A stretch of 64,000 nt of DNA, taken from contig OZ017796.1 in assembly GCA_963969395.1 (NCBI GenBank), positions 47,916,243 through 47,980,242 on the forward strand, written 5' to 3'. This DNA is from Pseudoscleropodium purum. Taxonomy: Eukaryota > Streptophyta > Bryopsida > Hypnales > Brachytheciaceae. Below are positions 1 through 11,917 of this stretch, piece after piece. Made by a program: the position numbers and the translations under genes. Position 1 is the stretch's first letter, and every line of letters starts with the position of its first letter. The notes under the pieces were generated by a model. It ran no database searches, had not been told where the DNA came from, and saw only the letters and a list, made by a program, of their open reading frames with translations.

Positions 1-1076
1 CAATCCAAAAATTCAACAAATAATTATGTGTACTATGTAATGAACCCATATATATATATATATATATATATGTGAAGATGAGACATGGAGACAACGTGTA
101 GTTTACAAAATGAATAATATTGGTGCTACTTCCTACACTTTAGAGGAATTCACAATTCTCTTGGCATACAAAAGTCTCAATTTATTGAAGTGTCTCAAAT
201 TAATGACCAAATTTCTATACTAAATTTAGAATAATAATTAAAATGAGTTTCTACATTCTCTCATTTTAACGAATATGACCTTGTTAGGGCAATTCTTGCA
301 ATTTGATTTAGTTTTTTGGTTCTTTTGCTAGTGTGTTCATGTTTAAAATTTAGAAAAAGTTCATTGCTTGAAAGGCACAATAGACCAACATTAGGTACCA
401 ATTAGAATCAAAACAATTATAAACCCCAAAACCTATGCTAATACATGATGACTCTAGAAATAGAGCATCTTGGCATTGTAAATTTTGAGAGTCTTCCAAA
501 ATTCTTGTTGTAGAAGGCTTTCCATTGCAAGCTAGAACAATTCTCGTATTTTTGAGGATAGCCCCAAGCATACACATAAAACTATATTGTATTTGCCTCC
601 AATTTGTGCATATTCAATTTGGCTATGGATTTGGTTGGGCTTGCACATTACTTTGCCACCAACTTCTTTGTACTAGTCATTTCAATTGGAGTTCTTTGAG
701 CTTTTCATAACTCCTTTTCACAAATACAAAATCGCATAATATAAATAATATTCTTTTTACAATTTTGCACCAATATATTGATTGACAATCATGCAATGAT
801 TTCAAAAGGAGTCATGACACCCCATCCACTCATAAGTTCTTGAGCAAGACTTGCCTTAGTCAAATTAAGTTTTTAAGAGATCCATAAAATGAAAAAAGTG
901 AGGATGAAAGTTATAAAATGGTGCATTTGTACCTTCCAATGGCATCATTATAAACCCTGAATCAACCCGAAGGCCTAAGCATTGGACCACCTATTAGAGC
1001 TTTTATCTCAACTACATGCAATATCCCTACTGCATTCTAAAATCAAGATGCAACCAAGACCGGATCATTGCAGCAT
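1..1076. other. AT-rich intergenic, no gene seen
   Basis: AT-rich DNA with only short chance open frames and a TA dinucleotide tract at about 48-71. It lies just outside the left arm of the large inverted duplication. The sequence stops matching the right arm at about 1,077, beside the shared string ACATAAATCC. Confidence 0.6.
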
Positions 1077-2924
1077 AACATAAATCCCTGGAATATCCAA
1101 TTTTATTATGGAAAATAATGTTTTTGAAAAAAATTTGATTTTCAACATTCAGACCAAGGATAAATGTCCTTGTTTGGATGCCTAGACAACCTAGGCAAAG
1201 CCAACCATCTTGCAACAATTTTTTTTTGTATCTCCTCGATTCATTTCATTCCCTTTTTGCCACCATTAGCAATTAGTACCTTAGAAATAACAACCATTAC
1301 ATTTTCAAAGATTGTTGTCAATTTACTAAAAGACAAGGCACCAAGTTTTTGCATGCTGTCCACCATGTTGAATTTAAATCAATATTATGATAGCTCTACG
1401 GTATTGCAGGTTTAACCATCAATTCTATTCAACCATTACCAAGGCATGGCTATGAACCTTATTAGAGGGAACATTATTCAAGACACATTATTGCAAGGAT
1501 TGACTAATCTTATCTTACTACTGCAACTACTAAATTTTAATCAAATTCTTGACTTATTTGAAGATACAATGGAGAAGATTATTTAATCACCTAATTTGCC
1601 AACACCACAAAGTTCATCAATCACAAATTCATAGTATCTATTTAATTCTCAATCCTGCTAAGAAAACAAGCCAAAACCAAAACCTAGTAAAAAAGTACAA
1701 TCCTAATGCTACTTTCCTTACTTTAATAATTTAGGCCATTGTCAAACATCCATTCTTTGCTATTAGGAGTAATTTTTTTTTTTGCATTATTAATATGAAA
1801 GTTACAAAAGTGTACTTAGTGTAAAAGGGGGATAATGTGAATTGAATATTCCTCTAGTTTTCTTTTGCCTTGTTGTATTTGCTGTAATATGTTACCTAGT
1901 TAATAGACTAGTGACTATTGGCAATTTTTAAGAGTTAATTTTTTTCTATATGTAAGTCAAGTGTTAATCTAAGATATTTGTTTAGTATCAATTATTTTTA
2001 TCTTTGGTACTTTTAGACTAGATCCATTTGTTAAGTGGATTTGGATTTCTATAAGAAAAATTCACCATTAAAATGAATAACAACATTTTAATAGTTTTGT
2101 CTTTGTCTTTGTGAAGAGTCAATGCTTAAATTGTACCTCCATGGTTGTTGCCCCAATTGATTGTTGTGATTTATTCTTAAATCTAATTGTTGAGAATTTG
2201 AGGACTATTATGTCTACAAGATATAGATTTGTAACATCAACTTCCAACTTCCATTGAGCAATAGTCTTTTCAAAGATAGTAGAATTCCTCTACTTTTATA
2301 GTGGAAATTGCTCTAAAAAGCTAAAGTCACTAGTAGAAAATGCACCTTAGATCAATAGGCTTTGGTCATCTTAGAAAAGTTGATTTAGACAAAATCAACA
2401 AAATTTTGCTAGACCCTAAATCTAATTCCTTTTAATCCTATTACACTAACATCATTGCATCAAAAAGTCCCTACTAATTCAATGTTGATTCAATAATTCA
2501 AATTGTTTTTAGTATGATCACAATTAATTAATAGATATATACCAAAAAGTCATTGTAATAGTTTCAAAACAAAATTAAATTACCAGTGTAATTATATATA
2601 TTTATTTAAATATATAATTAAAGTATTTTAGTACTAATGAAATCTTCATTTTGGATTTTCTTAGTGCTAAAATTTTAGGAATGTAACTACAATATTTCTT
2701 TTGGTGCTATTTTTACATTGATATGATGACACTTTCACTTTCAATGAACTACTATGTTAAGTTATTACGTTGCTTTATACTTTTGACTACATTAGAATAA
2801 AAACAAGTGCAATTGGAAAGCTAACTAGATTCCAATTGGGAAAGTGACCACAACGGATTTCTCTTCTATATATCTTATAATCCTTCTATCCCACTAATAA
2901 CCTCCCAAAAGCTTCCCTATGAGG

Positions 2925-4066
2925 GATTAACTACAATTTTAGTCTTTGTGCTAGTGATACATGCATTCAAAGACTAGTAATCCATCCCGTTAGAGGATTT
3001 ATGAGGGTTTGGAGGGCCATTTCAAGCTAGTGCTCCTTGCAATTTCCCCCTATAGTTTTGGCCAATGGTTGTTCTAAAAAAAAAAATTCAAAAAGCTTCC
3101 CAAAAAAGGAGTTCATTCTTGAAATGAACAAAAAAGTTGGAAAAAAAATTCATTTTTTTAAGAAGAATATTTTTTTCAGACGTGGTAGTTGTCGTGCCAC
3201 ATTAGTGAGTTGTTGCAGGGTAAATCTCATAGTTGGCGAACTTTCGGGAATTCATAGCCCTCTAGAGAGCTGAAAACTTCTTTAATGCTTTCAATCTATG
3301 CAAAAGCTTCAGCTTAGGTGCCATCATTTAGGCACCCAAAATCCATGCAGAAAGTATCAATTTTTAGCATGATTTGTAAATGTTGCCAGCTCCATCATTC
3401 TTGATGATTTAAAAGTTGGTGGTAATAATGGAATTTTAGAAGCATGTGCCCCGACTTAAATATCCACAACAAAGAAACTTAGACCACTTCATGAACAAAT
3501 GTAGTGGTCACCAAATACATTATCAATACTACTATCTTAGGAAGCATAGCAAGTACAAGGTACCTCATATGAACAAGGCCAAGATTTCTATGAGAAAAAT
3601 GCTCCCTGATCATTTGACTAGCCCCCACGAAGTTGTTCAACCCAACCAAAACTTATTCAACAATCAAATTAGGAAATAGAGCCTTTTTAGTGGGACAAGA
3701 ATTTTGCCTGATTTGGAGGTTTTCAGTGAGACAGAGGGAGTATATGTTGATTCATTAGAAGATTTTTGGGGCCTCCAGATGCCTACGAGTTATCATAGCC
3801 TACAAATGCAGGGAATAGGTTCGGCATAGCGGTTTGACGTGGCCGAAACCCTACCACGTCATTGACCAATTTTAAATTTTAAAATTTTTAAAATTTTTGC
3901 ATTTGGAGACTAAAATTTTTAAATTTTTTAAATTATTTTAATTTATGAAAAAAAAATTCTGACAGCAGGCCATTCCCCTCGCTGCGGGGAACAGCTGCGG
4001 GGGACAGGCCCGCAACAGGCTTCTGGATCCCCAAAACTCTTCTAATGATGTTCCCCAAAGCGTGGT
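2925..4066. other. Segment present only in the left arm (insertion or opposite-arm deletion)
   Basis: In the right arm the flanks of this 1.14-kb segment lie next to each other at about 53,080-53,095. The segment is AT-rich, with a short GC-rich stretch at about 3,960-4,030. A string resembling Stowaway/Tc1-mariner ends (GACAGAGGGAGTA) occurs at about 3,729. Matching terminal repeats or a target duplication at the segment's own borders were not found, so insertion and deletion cannot be told apart. Confidence 0.55.
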
Positions 4067-7000
4067 CAGACATCGGACCCCCTTATACCGTAGTAGAGGC
4101 TGTGATATTAAAGAGGGCCGAGCGCACAATAATCTGTTTCGATTGATGTTCGGGGCTCAGATAAGACGAAGGGTATCAGTCATTCGCAAGGAGAAAAACT
4201 ACCGCAAAGCAGGGAGACCAGAGCAAGCGTCGAGCAGGAATGGACATGGTGAGAGAGGTTGGGGACTCCTTGATCTCAAGCTCGCGAGTTTTTGCAGAAC
4301 ACGGGTGCTGCAGGAACACGGGTGCAGTCTGTTGCGGGTGCACGTATGGCTGTTGTGGTGAATTGAGGGCTCAAGGAGGGAGATTTCTCGTACTGTTGTG
4401 TTAGGATGACTGAATGTGGGAAGTAGTGCTAGAATGCCCGCTTGTGCAGGATTTGTAGTGGGATTCTGACTTGTTTCTCTGCTCTGGCAGTTGGTTTGGA
4501 GCCATTTTAATTTGAGCTCGTGGGAGTGTGATGTAAATTGTAGGACGGAGGTGAGATGCCAGCTGTTGTAGGAGAAACGTTGTACCGACCTTTCCTGCTC
4601 TTTCTACAGGAGAGTAGAGTAGCGCTTGTTCCTTCGGAGCTTGTGGAGGTCGAGTAATTAATTTGCTGATTGATGATATCTTGCTGCGCAATTCGTGCAG
4701 TGCGAATCAAATAGCAGGTCCTCTAATTCATCCCGGTTTTTTTTGGCTTAGGAGCAGATATGGGAGTTTCACAGACTGTGCAAGAAGAAATGAGCCGTTT
4801 CACGAACTAGGGTTCAGGGTTTTCGCTTGAGGAAATTTATTCAACTTGGAATTGGGAACTCGTGATATATTGCGGTCCGTGGCAATCAGCATAGCTATAA
4901 GTTATTCAATGCTGATGACTGCGTGATTCCCAGTCTTCTAACCATGAAAGAAGCTTGGGCCTGCAAGAGAAGAACACTGATTCATGTCTTTCCGGATCAG
5001 TACTTATTCCCGGCAAAGCTACAAAGAACTGCTCAAAGTGTGTACCATAGATGTGGTGTGAGCTGCAACAGAGTTCAGTGGCAGCAGCCTGGATTTAGGG
5101 CCGGTAAGATGTACCGAGCCGATTGAGAACTCACGTTTGTGTTGCAGAGTCGAAAGCGACTTTGCTATCACCTTTGATTGCTTCACATTTGAACGATGTG
5201 CTGGAAATGGCCAACTCGGTGCCACACATGCTGATTCCTGTCATATTCACCCAATACGAGGTATCGTCATATGTCAGAGTAAGGGTGTGCACGTGTGCAC
5301 TCTGGGGCAGGAGATTGGGCAACTCGAACAGCAGGGAGGAAGTCAAAGTTGTGTCAGACAAGACGAGATAATTCGAAAACAATTTCGGGAACTAGATTGA
5401 GCGATCTGGCTGGGTTGAGGATTGGGTTCTGACCCCTGCTGCTATTCATGGATGTGTTATGACTAATTCTGATAGGTTTTCATGCATGTTTCTATATGTG
5501 TCATTCAAATGATCTAAATTTTATTAGTCCTGTCATTCGTATCAAAGGAGAACTGTAATTTAGTTTGAACCTAAGTTTTGCTGACTTTCTTTGAAGCGTT
5601 GGTAATTTTCAATAGTCAAGTCCGGTGACTGGGGTTGTATGTTAATCAATGGGTGTATGTTGGATTCATGCCTCAGCGTAGACGGAGCTGCTCCTCGTGA
5701 AGCTGCAGTGGAGGTTTGCCGTCCTTGGGCAGCCTGTCTTGCTTCATATGGCCGCCGGAAGCGTCAGGTATGCGGTTTTGTTTGTGGACTTTATTTAATG
5801 TGTTCGGGTTTTCAGGATTGGAGGTAGTAGCAGATTCTTCGCACATGTAGTTTCTTCTCAATTTGATGTGTTTCTGTCCACAGGTTCAATTCTGAGGTCC
5901 ATTCCGGCGTTGTTCTTTGTGATGTTCTTCTTAGTAACAGTTAGTGTGAATTGGTTTCTGTAATGCAGGCAGATAGTGATGGGACTGCCACCTCAATTGG
6001 TCTCGTGGGATTTAGATTGTAGACAACAATTGCAGTGCAGGAGAGAACAGAGAAGCTTTTTGTCGGTGCGTGGACTAGGTGGTGCACAGGTGAGTGAATT
6101 AAGCGGTTGGATGACTTGTGACATGGGTTGGACTACTGTGGTCATGCTGACAACAAATGTGTCGAAATATGAGGTCTCCTTTACAGCAATGTTTGATAAA
6201 GTGGTCGTCATATTTTTCCAAACGTAACCGGCTATGAACATGGTTGACCGAACCCTAAGCCCCGGTATTGATGGGAAGAGCGCTTTGAATGGTACGAAGT
6301 TGCTGATCAACGGAGTGTTGACGTTTGTGTGCCCAGGATATCTGTGCAATCTCAGTCTTCAGGTCTCCATGGCCTATCTACCCTTCTTTATCCCTGCCCT
6401 TGTCCTCTCACATACGAGGCAGTGGACCAATCCGGTGTTCACCATTTTCATCAGTTTGGAAGAGATCCCCTTCGAATTCCAATGCTTCAGGTATGCATCA
6501 TATGCCCATCGTCACAGAAAGAGTTTGCCTCTCCTGGTGAGAATGTGACTGACATGGGTAAAGCATGTTGCGGTGGACTCAGGTGAACTACAGTCGGTTG
6601 AAGAACTTTGGAAAGAGTACTTCGCGGATCGTACGCAGTGGTGGGACAACAGAGCTGACAAGGTATGACTAGATAAAAGAAAGCGGATTCAATACTCGGC
6701 TCAACAAGTGACGAGACGTTTCTTGCTTGTACAAGGCCATGGGCACTTGTGGACACTTCGTAAAGCAGCAAGTATGAAATTGCGTTGTTTGTTGTCATTG
6801 AGCGGAGTGAACACTGCTCAGATCATTGCAGTGTCATCAACAAATATTCCTGGAATATTGATTGTTAGATGCAAAATGAATATGAGACAGTTTTGTAGGA
6901 TCTGATCATGGGTTGTGGTGCCTACAGAGGAATCCTAGATCACCTGACTTTAGACATAAGGTGACGAGGAAAGCACTTTGGATAGATGGCTGGTCAACTC

Positions 7001-7515
7001 CACCGTGGGTAAAGGCAATGCTCAAATTGACAACTGAAGGGAGAATGCAACCTCCTGTTGATAATCGCCCTAAAGATTCTCAAGATACAGCACAGGGAGA
7101 CAGGTAACTTTAGGATTTGAGTTGGCTACCTTGTTTAGTGACTAGAGTAGGTGCATCTAGGAATATGTGATTTTGAATGAGTTTAAGGACTCTTGTGTGT
7201 GCAATATGCTCTGTTCTTCGTTTCAGTTATTGGGTGCACTTAAAGTGGAATGATTTGCAATGAGTTGCTATGTATGTGAGAGATATTAAGAGTTCAAATG
7301 GATGGATGCAAATTTGTGGATTATGAAATATGTGAGTACTGGGCATTACTCGTCTTGCACCCTTGTACTGTGTAACAGTGTTCTTCTTTCGAAGGGATTT
7401 CTATTGAAGAATCTATTGATGAATCAGGCTATCTAAGGGCTACAATGGAAGAGGATGCATTGTGCCTAGTACTGCAAGAGAGTCGAGGCATATTGTAGCG
7501 GGTGGTGGCGGTAGC
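4067..7515 (+). other. Conserved ORF-poor segment upstream of the PPR gene, left copy
   Basis: About 3.4 kb with no convincing long reading frame, yet almost identical to 49,777-53,090 in the right arm. It contains splice-like boundaries: an exon-like block ending at a GTATG donor at 5,767, an acceptor CAG before about 5,969, a donor GTGAGTG at about 6,089 and a donor GTATGC after CTTCAG at about 6,490. Reading across the second block gives a coding-like stretch (about 6,020-6,085) with an in-frame TAG just before it. It may be the spliced 5' leader and promoter of the PPR gene, or a broken neighbouring gene copied along with it. The data do not decide. Confidence 0.5.
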
Positions 7516-9626
7516 ATGTCCTTGAAAACTGCAAGAAGCACGACTGAAGCAATTGATAATTTGAAGAATGGACTTGAACAAAAGGCATGGCCATCGACTC
7601 GTTTATGTATGTTGAAGTTTTGAGACGGTGCTTGAAGGAGGAAAACCTTAATGTCGCGAAGCAGGTTCACGACTACATCAACCAGAGTGGAATGGAGCAG
7701 AATAGATATGTGGCAAACAACCTGGTGAGCGTGTATATCAGGTGTGGAGAATTGGAGGATGCACGTGGAGTGTTTGATAAACTTGTGAACAAGAACGCTT
7801 TCAGTTGGACCATTATGATTGGAGGTTATGCAAAGCACAATCATGCTGACAAAGTAATGGAACTTTTCAATCAAATGTGCCAAAAAGAGGTCCAGCCAGA
7901 TGCATTTACTTTCTTGAGCATCCTGAAGGCATGTGCCGATCCATCAGCTTTGCAGTGGGGCAAAGAAGTTCATGCGTATGTAAGACATGCTGGGCTTGAA
8001 TCAGATGTGCGTATTGGCAATGCGCTTGTTCGCATGTATCCAAATTGTGGCATTATTGATGATGCCCGAGTAGTTTTTTGGCGAATGGAGGAACACGACG
8101 TGATCTCATGGAACATAATGATCGGTGGACTTGCAGAGCATGGATTTGGGCAGGAAGCATATGGACTGCTTCTCCAAATTAAACAGGAAGGCCTCGAACC
8201 CGATGCATTCACGTTTGCGAGCATTCTGAATCCATGTTCAAGCGCAGGGGCTTTGGAGTGGGTGAAGGAGGTTCACAGGCATGTCCTCCAAGCGGGACTT
8301 GAGTCGGATTTGCGTGTGGGGACTGCGCTTGTCCACATGTATGCAAATACTGGCAGTGTTGATGATGCCCGGCTAGTGTTTGATAGGATGAACGATTTTG
8401 ATGTGATCACGTGGAACGTGATGATTGGTGGACTTGCACAACATGGTTGTGGAAGTGAAGCATATGAACTGCTTCTCCAAATGAAACAGGAAGGCCTCGA
8501 ACACAATGCAACTACCTATGTGAGCATTCTGAATCCATGTTCAAGCGCAGGTGCTTTAGAGTGGGTGAAGGAGGTTCACAGGCATGTCCTCAAAGCGGGA
8601 CTTGAGTCGGATTTGCGTGTAGGCACTGCGCTTGTCCACATGTATGGAAAGTGTGGCAGTTTGGATGATGCTCGACTAGTTTTTCACCGGATGGAGGATC
8701 GTGACGTGATCACGTGGACCGCGATGATTGGTGGACTTGCCGAACACGGATGTGGGCACGAAGCCCTGGAATTGTTCAAAATGATGATTGCAGACGGTGT
8801 GAAGCCTGAAGTGATCTCCTTCGCTGCAGTATTGTCGGCTTGTAGTCATGCTGGTCTTGTGGATGAGGGGCGTAGACTTTTTCTGGCTATGACACAAGAT
8901 TATGGCATCGAACCTACTGTAGGGCCTTGTACCTGCATGGTGGATGTTCTTGGCCGAGCAGGACACTTGGAGGAAGCAAAGCTCTTGATTGACAACATGC
9001 CGGTGGAACCAAATGGTGCAACTTGGGGAGCCTTGCTTGGTGCTTGTAGAACGTACGGTGATGTGGATTTGGGCAAACTTGCCGCGAATGAGCGTCTCAA
9101 GTTGGAACCGAAGAATGCTTCTGCATACGTGCTTCTCTCGAATATCTATGCTGCAGCTGGCAAGTGGGAGGAGGTGTTGTGGGTGCGCACTATGATGCAG
9201 GAGAGAGGTATACGCAAGGAGCCAGGGCATAGCTGGATTGAAGTTGATAACAAGGTCCATGACTTCGTCGTAGGGGATACGTCTCACTCAGAAGCGAAGG
9301 AGATCTATGCTGAGCTGAGGAGATTGAGTGAGAAAATTAAGGCTGAAGGGTACATTCCTGATACCCGGCTAGTGTTGCGGAACATTGAGGAGGAGAAGGA
9401 ACTTGCTCTTTGTTCACATAGTGAGAAGTTGGCTATTGCTTATGGACTCATGTGGACACCCCTTGGAGAGCCCATTCGGGTGTTCAAGAACCTTCGAGTG
9501 TGTTCAGATTGCCATACAGCAACCAAGTTTATCTCAGAGGCAACTTAACAAGAGCTTGTTGTGACGGATGCTAATGACTTTCACCACTTTCAAATTGGCG
9601 TGTGTTCTTGTGATGATATTTGGTGA
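7516..9626 (+). pseudogene. Decayed DYW-type PPR protein gene (left copy)
   Basis: This is the partner of the intact gene at 47,356-49,776. The ancestral ATG is at 7,516, but two extra A bases near 7,580 shift the frame. The longest open frame therefore starts at an internal ATG (7,587) and runs 653 codons to 9,548. It keeps the PLS-type PPR tract, the E region and most of the DYW deaminase domain, including the HSEK and CSDCH zinc/catalytic motifs. A TAA at 9,546-9,548 removes the last 26 residues. Reading through it, the former end at 9,626 reads DIW instead of DYW, and the preceding CSC is intact. The copy holds two 101-residue repeat units where the right copy holds three. A shortened protein is possible, but the frameshift, stop and altered end together suggest decay. 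Confidence 0.8.
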
Positions 9627-9727
9627 TGAGGTTGGCAATCGTGACCAATTGTAGCCTATGTCGTTGTTTGAAGCTCTTCATTGGAATTTGTCATCATTTG
9701 TGAATATGTTATGGTGTTGATCATATG

Positions 9728-11093
9728 CACAATGTTAAGAGATCATGCTCCAATAAGTGCTAGGATTTAAGTGTTGTATATATATTTGGAATAAAGTTAA
9801 TGTGGTCATTGTCACTAAGGGTGTGATAACAACCTCCCACTATTTTAGTGAATATCACACTAATTGCAAGTTCAGTGTATCTAAATTTCAAAATATAGGC
9901 TTTTCTAATCCACCTATAATTGCTATTTTGTGAGTTTATATTCATGAATACATGAGCCTAGAAGTCTATATTGGTATTATAAAAACCTTCTATGATTATA
10001 GAATATCTATGTTGTTGATACCTTGGGAGATACTTATATTATACATATTTATATTATAAGTACCTCAATGATTGTAGGATATCTAATTATACATATGCTT
10101 AGGGCTAATAGACTCACATTTCCATACTCACATGTTAGTGTTGTTGTTTATCTTTAAAAATTTATAAAGTGAAAGGTAGTAATAAATGAAAAAAAATTAA
10201 AGTGCTAATAAATTTTACAAAGAAGTGAGAATTAATAATTCCAATGGTGAAAATGCTTGAATAAACAATTTGAACCCTATATTTCTATTTTTATTTGAAA
10301 ATTTTCAGAATTCAATCAAAAACACTATTTTGTTTGTGTTTTCTACATTCATTACTTACAAAATAAAACTCCTCGTAACTTTCACTTCAATATTTTGAAT
10401 TGAATGGTTCAAATGTTTTTGAGAAAACATCAATATATATTTCAATTCAATTAATTAAAATTTAGATTAAATTACCAATAGTCTATTTTGACATTGAAAT
10501 TAAAAAAGAAAATAAAAATTTTGCAATATTTTTATTAGAATGACCTTAAACAAAGCTTCACATAGAGAATGGGATGATTAACAATTGTTCTAAGAAATTC
10601 ATGCAAAATTTTTAGATTACCGAATCAACAATACTTGCCTAAGTTTTTTCAAAATCCAAAGTGGGCTCTTTGGTCCTTTAGGGAATAATTGTGTGTAGAT
10701 TGTTTTGGTATACACATCAAAATTCTCATACCTTCAACATCTTAATTCCTCATTACTTCTTTACAATTCTATATTATTTGAAATTTAATTCTCTTTGGCA
10801 ATTCCTACATTTCAAAAAAACAGCCTTGTCATGGTCATAGGACATTCATATGACTTTCTTTGCAATACTATACTAGATGTGACTTTTATATGAACTTCCT
10901 ATGATTTAAAATTTTAGCATCTTTTATTTAAACATTATTTAACAATTTCAAAAAAATCATAAATTTAGAATTTTTGAAATATTAGAATTCTTAAACATTA
11001 ATTTCAATTAAAGGCAAGGGTTCCCTAGCATCCTACAATTGCAACTTTTGTAAAATTACCCAACTTTTAAGAAGTTACTAGAACTTCACATCA
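9728..11093. other. AT-rich intergenic with diverged dispersed repeats
   Basis: No gene seen. Phrases here recur at 27.9-28.3, 29.5, 40.0-40.6 and 46.3 kb. One is a reading of CTCCTCGTAACTTTCACTT near 10,370. Another is GGTCCTTTAGGG near 10,672. This suggests one old dispersed repeat family. Confidence 0.5.
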
Positions 11094-11917
11094 TTATGAA
11101 CTTCGTATGAAAGTCGCATCGATGTCTCTGTATTGAAGTTCATACCGACGTTCAGACACCCAAGTCACATGAATGATATGATGCCAATGATTTCGGATGA
11201 AATATCCGGTAAGCTTCCTGCATCGAGGCCCGCCCTCTTGGAAGTTTACATTGGTGCTGGCAGGCTGCTGCATCTGAATTGGGCCTGCTCTGCTGCTCTG
11301 CTGCTCTTTCCTACGAGAGAATAGAGGAAGAGGAAGAGGAGGAGGAGCATATGCCCAGGCAGCTCGCCGTAACTTACTACGTGTTGATGACCCCAGTGGC
11401 CCGCTATGGACGCGGCAGTCGTTGAGGCTCATTCCCCCCGTGCTTGTGATCCGTTGCCATGCCTCACCGCTCTCTGCCACTCGCTGGTGCTTTCAGGGGA
11501 CCTCATTCTGCCCTCTCCGTTCTGTCAAGGGCTGTTGCAGCACCCGCACCCGCACCCGCACGCGACCAGTAGTGCGGAGAGCGGAGGCGACGTTAGCGCT
11601 GTACCTGGTGAGCTTGAGCAATTCGATCCCTCGTCTATTTCATTCGTGACAGACATCCTCCTGCATGGTACACAAACGTGAAATCTGTCTGCCTGTCTGC
11701 CTGTCTGTCTGTCTGTCTGTCTGTCTGTGTTCTTGAAATTCAATTTCCCCAGGGGAATTTACTCTCTGTTCCACGACGGATACAAGTGCTCCGTGTCTGA
11801 GAAAGAATTAGGGTTTCTGGTGAAAATTCGGGAGATGCTAGCGATTTCAATCTCCCTCTGCGATAGTGCAGCATTGTACGCTTGAAGGGTAATTAAATAA
11901 ATTCTGCTGGTTTCGCG
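11094..11917 (+). promoter_or_regulatory. GC-rich 5' region of the 11-exon gene
   Basis: Composition changes abruptly here from AT-rich repeats to a GC-richer island. The segment holds a short CACCCG repeat at about 11,541-11,562 and a CTGT-type microsatellite, and no convincing reading frame before the ATG at 11,918. It probably contains the promoter and 5' leader. No specific promoter element can be named with confidence. Confidence 0.4.
11685..11729. repeat. CTGT/CTGC tetranucleotide microsatellite
   Basis: About eleven consecutive CTGT or CTGC units. It lies about 190 bp upstream of the predicted start codon at 11,918. Confidence 0.9.

Larger units (their letters stand above)
1077..9727 (+). 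repeat. Left arm of the large inverted duplication (PPR locus)
   Basis: This segment reappears in reverse complement at 47,258-54,911. From about 4,067 to 9,700 the two copies are nearly identical: several antisense and out-of-frame open frames of 70-118 codons are preserved almost residue for residue. The outer part (1,077-2,920) is clearly homologous but more diverged and AT-rich. The left arm is about 1 kb longer because of an arm-specific segment at about 2,925-4,066 and a 108-bp segment at 4,859-4,966. The inner limit is near 9,727, where both copies read GTGTTGATCAT and then diverge. The arm contains the decayed PPR gene. Confidence 0.9.

Noticed and set aside
2329..2350. CACTAGTAGAAAATGCACC, a CACTA-like terminus in the left arm
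   Set aside because: No matching TAGTG end at a plausible distance, and the right arm has the same site as CATTAGTAAAAAATG. It is part of the duplicated sequence rather than a defined element end.
3720..3745. GACAGAGGGAGTA string like a Stowaway/Tc1-mariner MITE end
   Set aside because: No partner terminus and no TA target duplication could be paired with it.
5993..6349. 118-codon minus-strand frame, preserved in the right arm (50,926-51,282)
   Set aside because: Preserved only because the arms are almost identical; equally well preserved frames occur on both strands here, and no domain is recognisable.
8676..9287. 203-codon frame antisense to the PPR gene (also 47,698-48,309)
   Set aside because: Shadow of the PPR coding strand; composition and the repeat pattern follow the sense gene.
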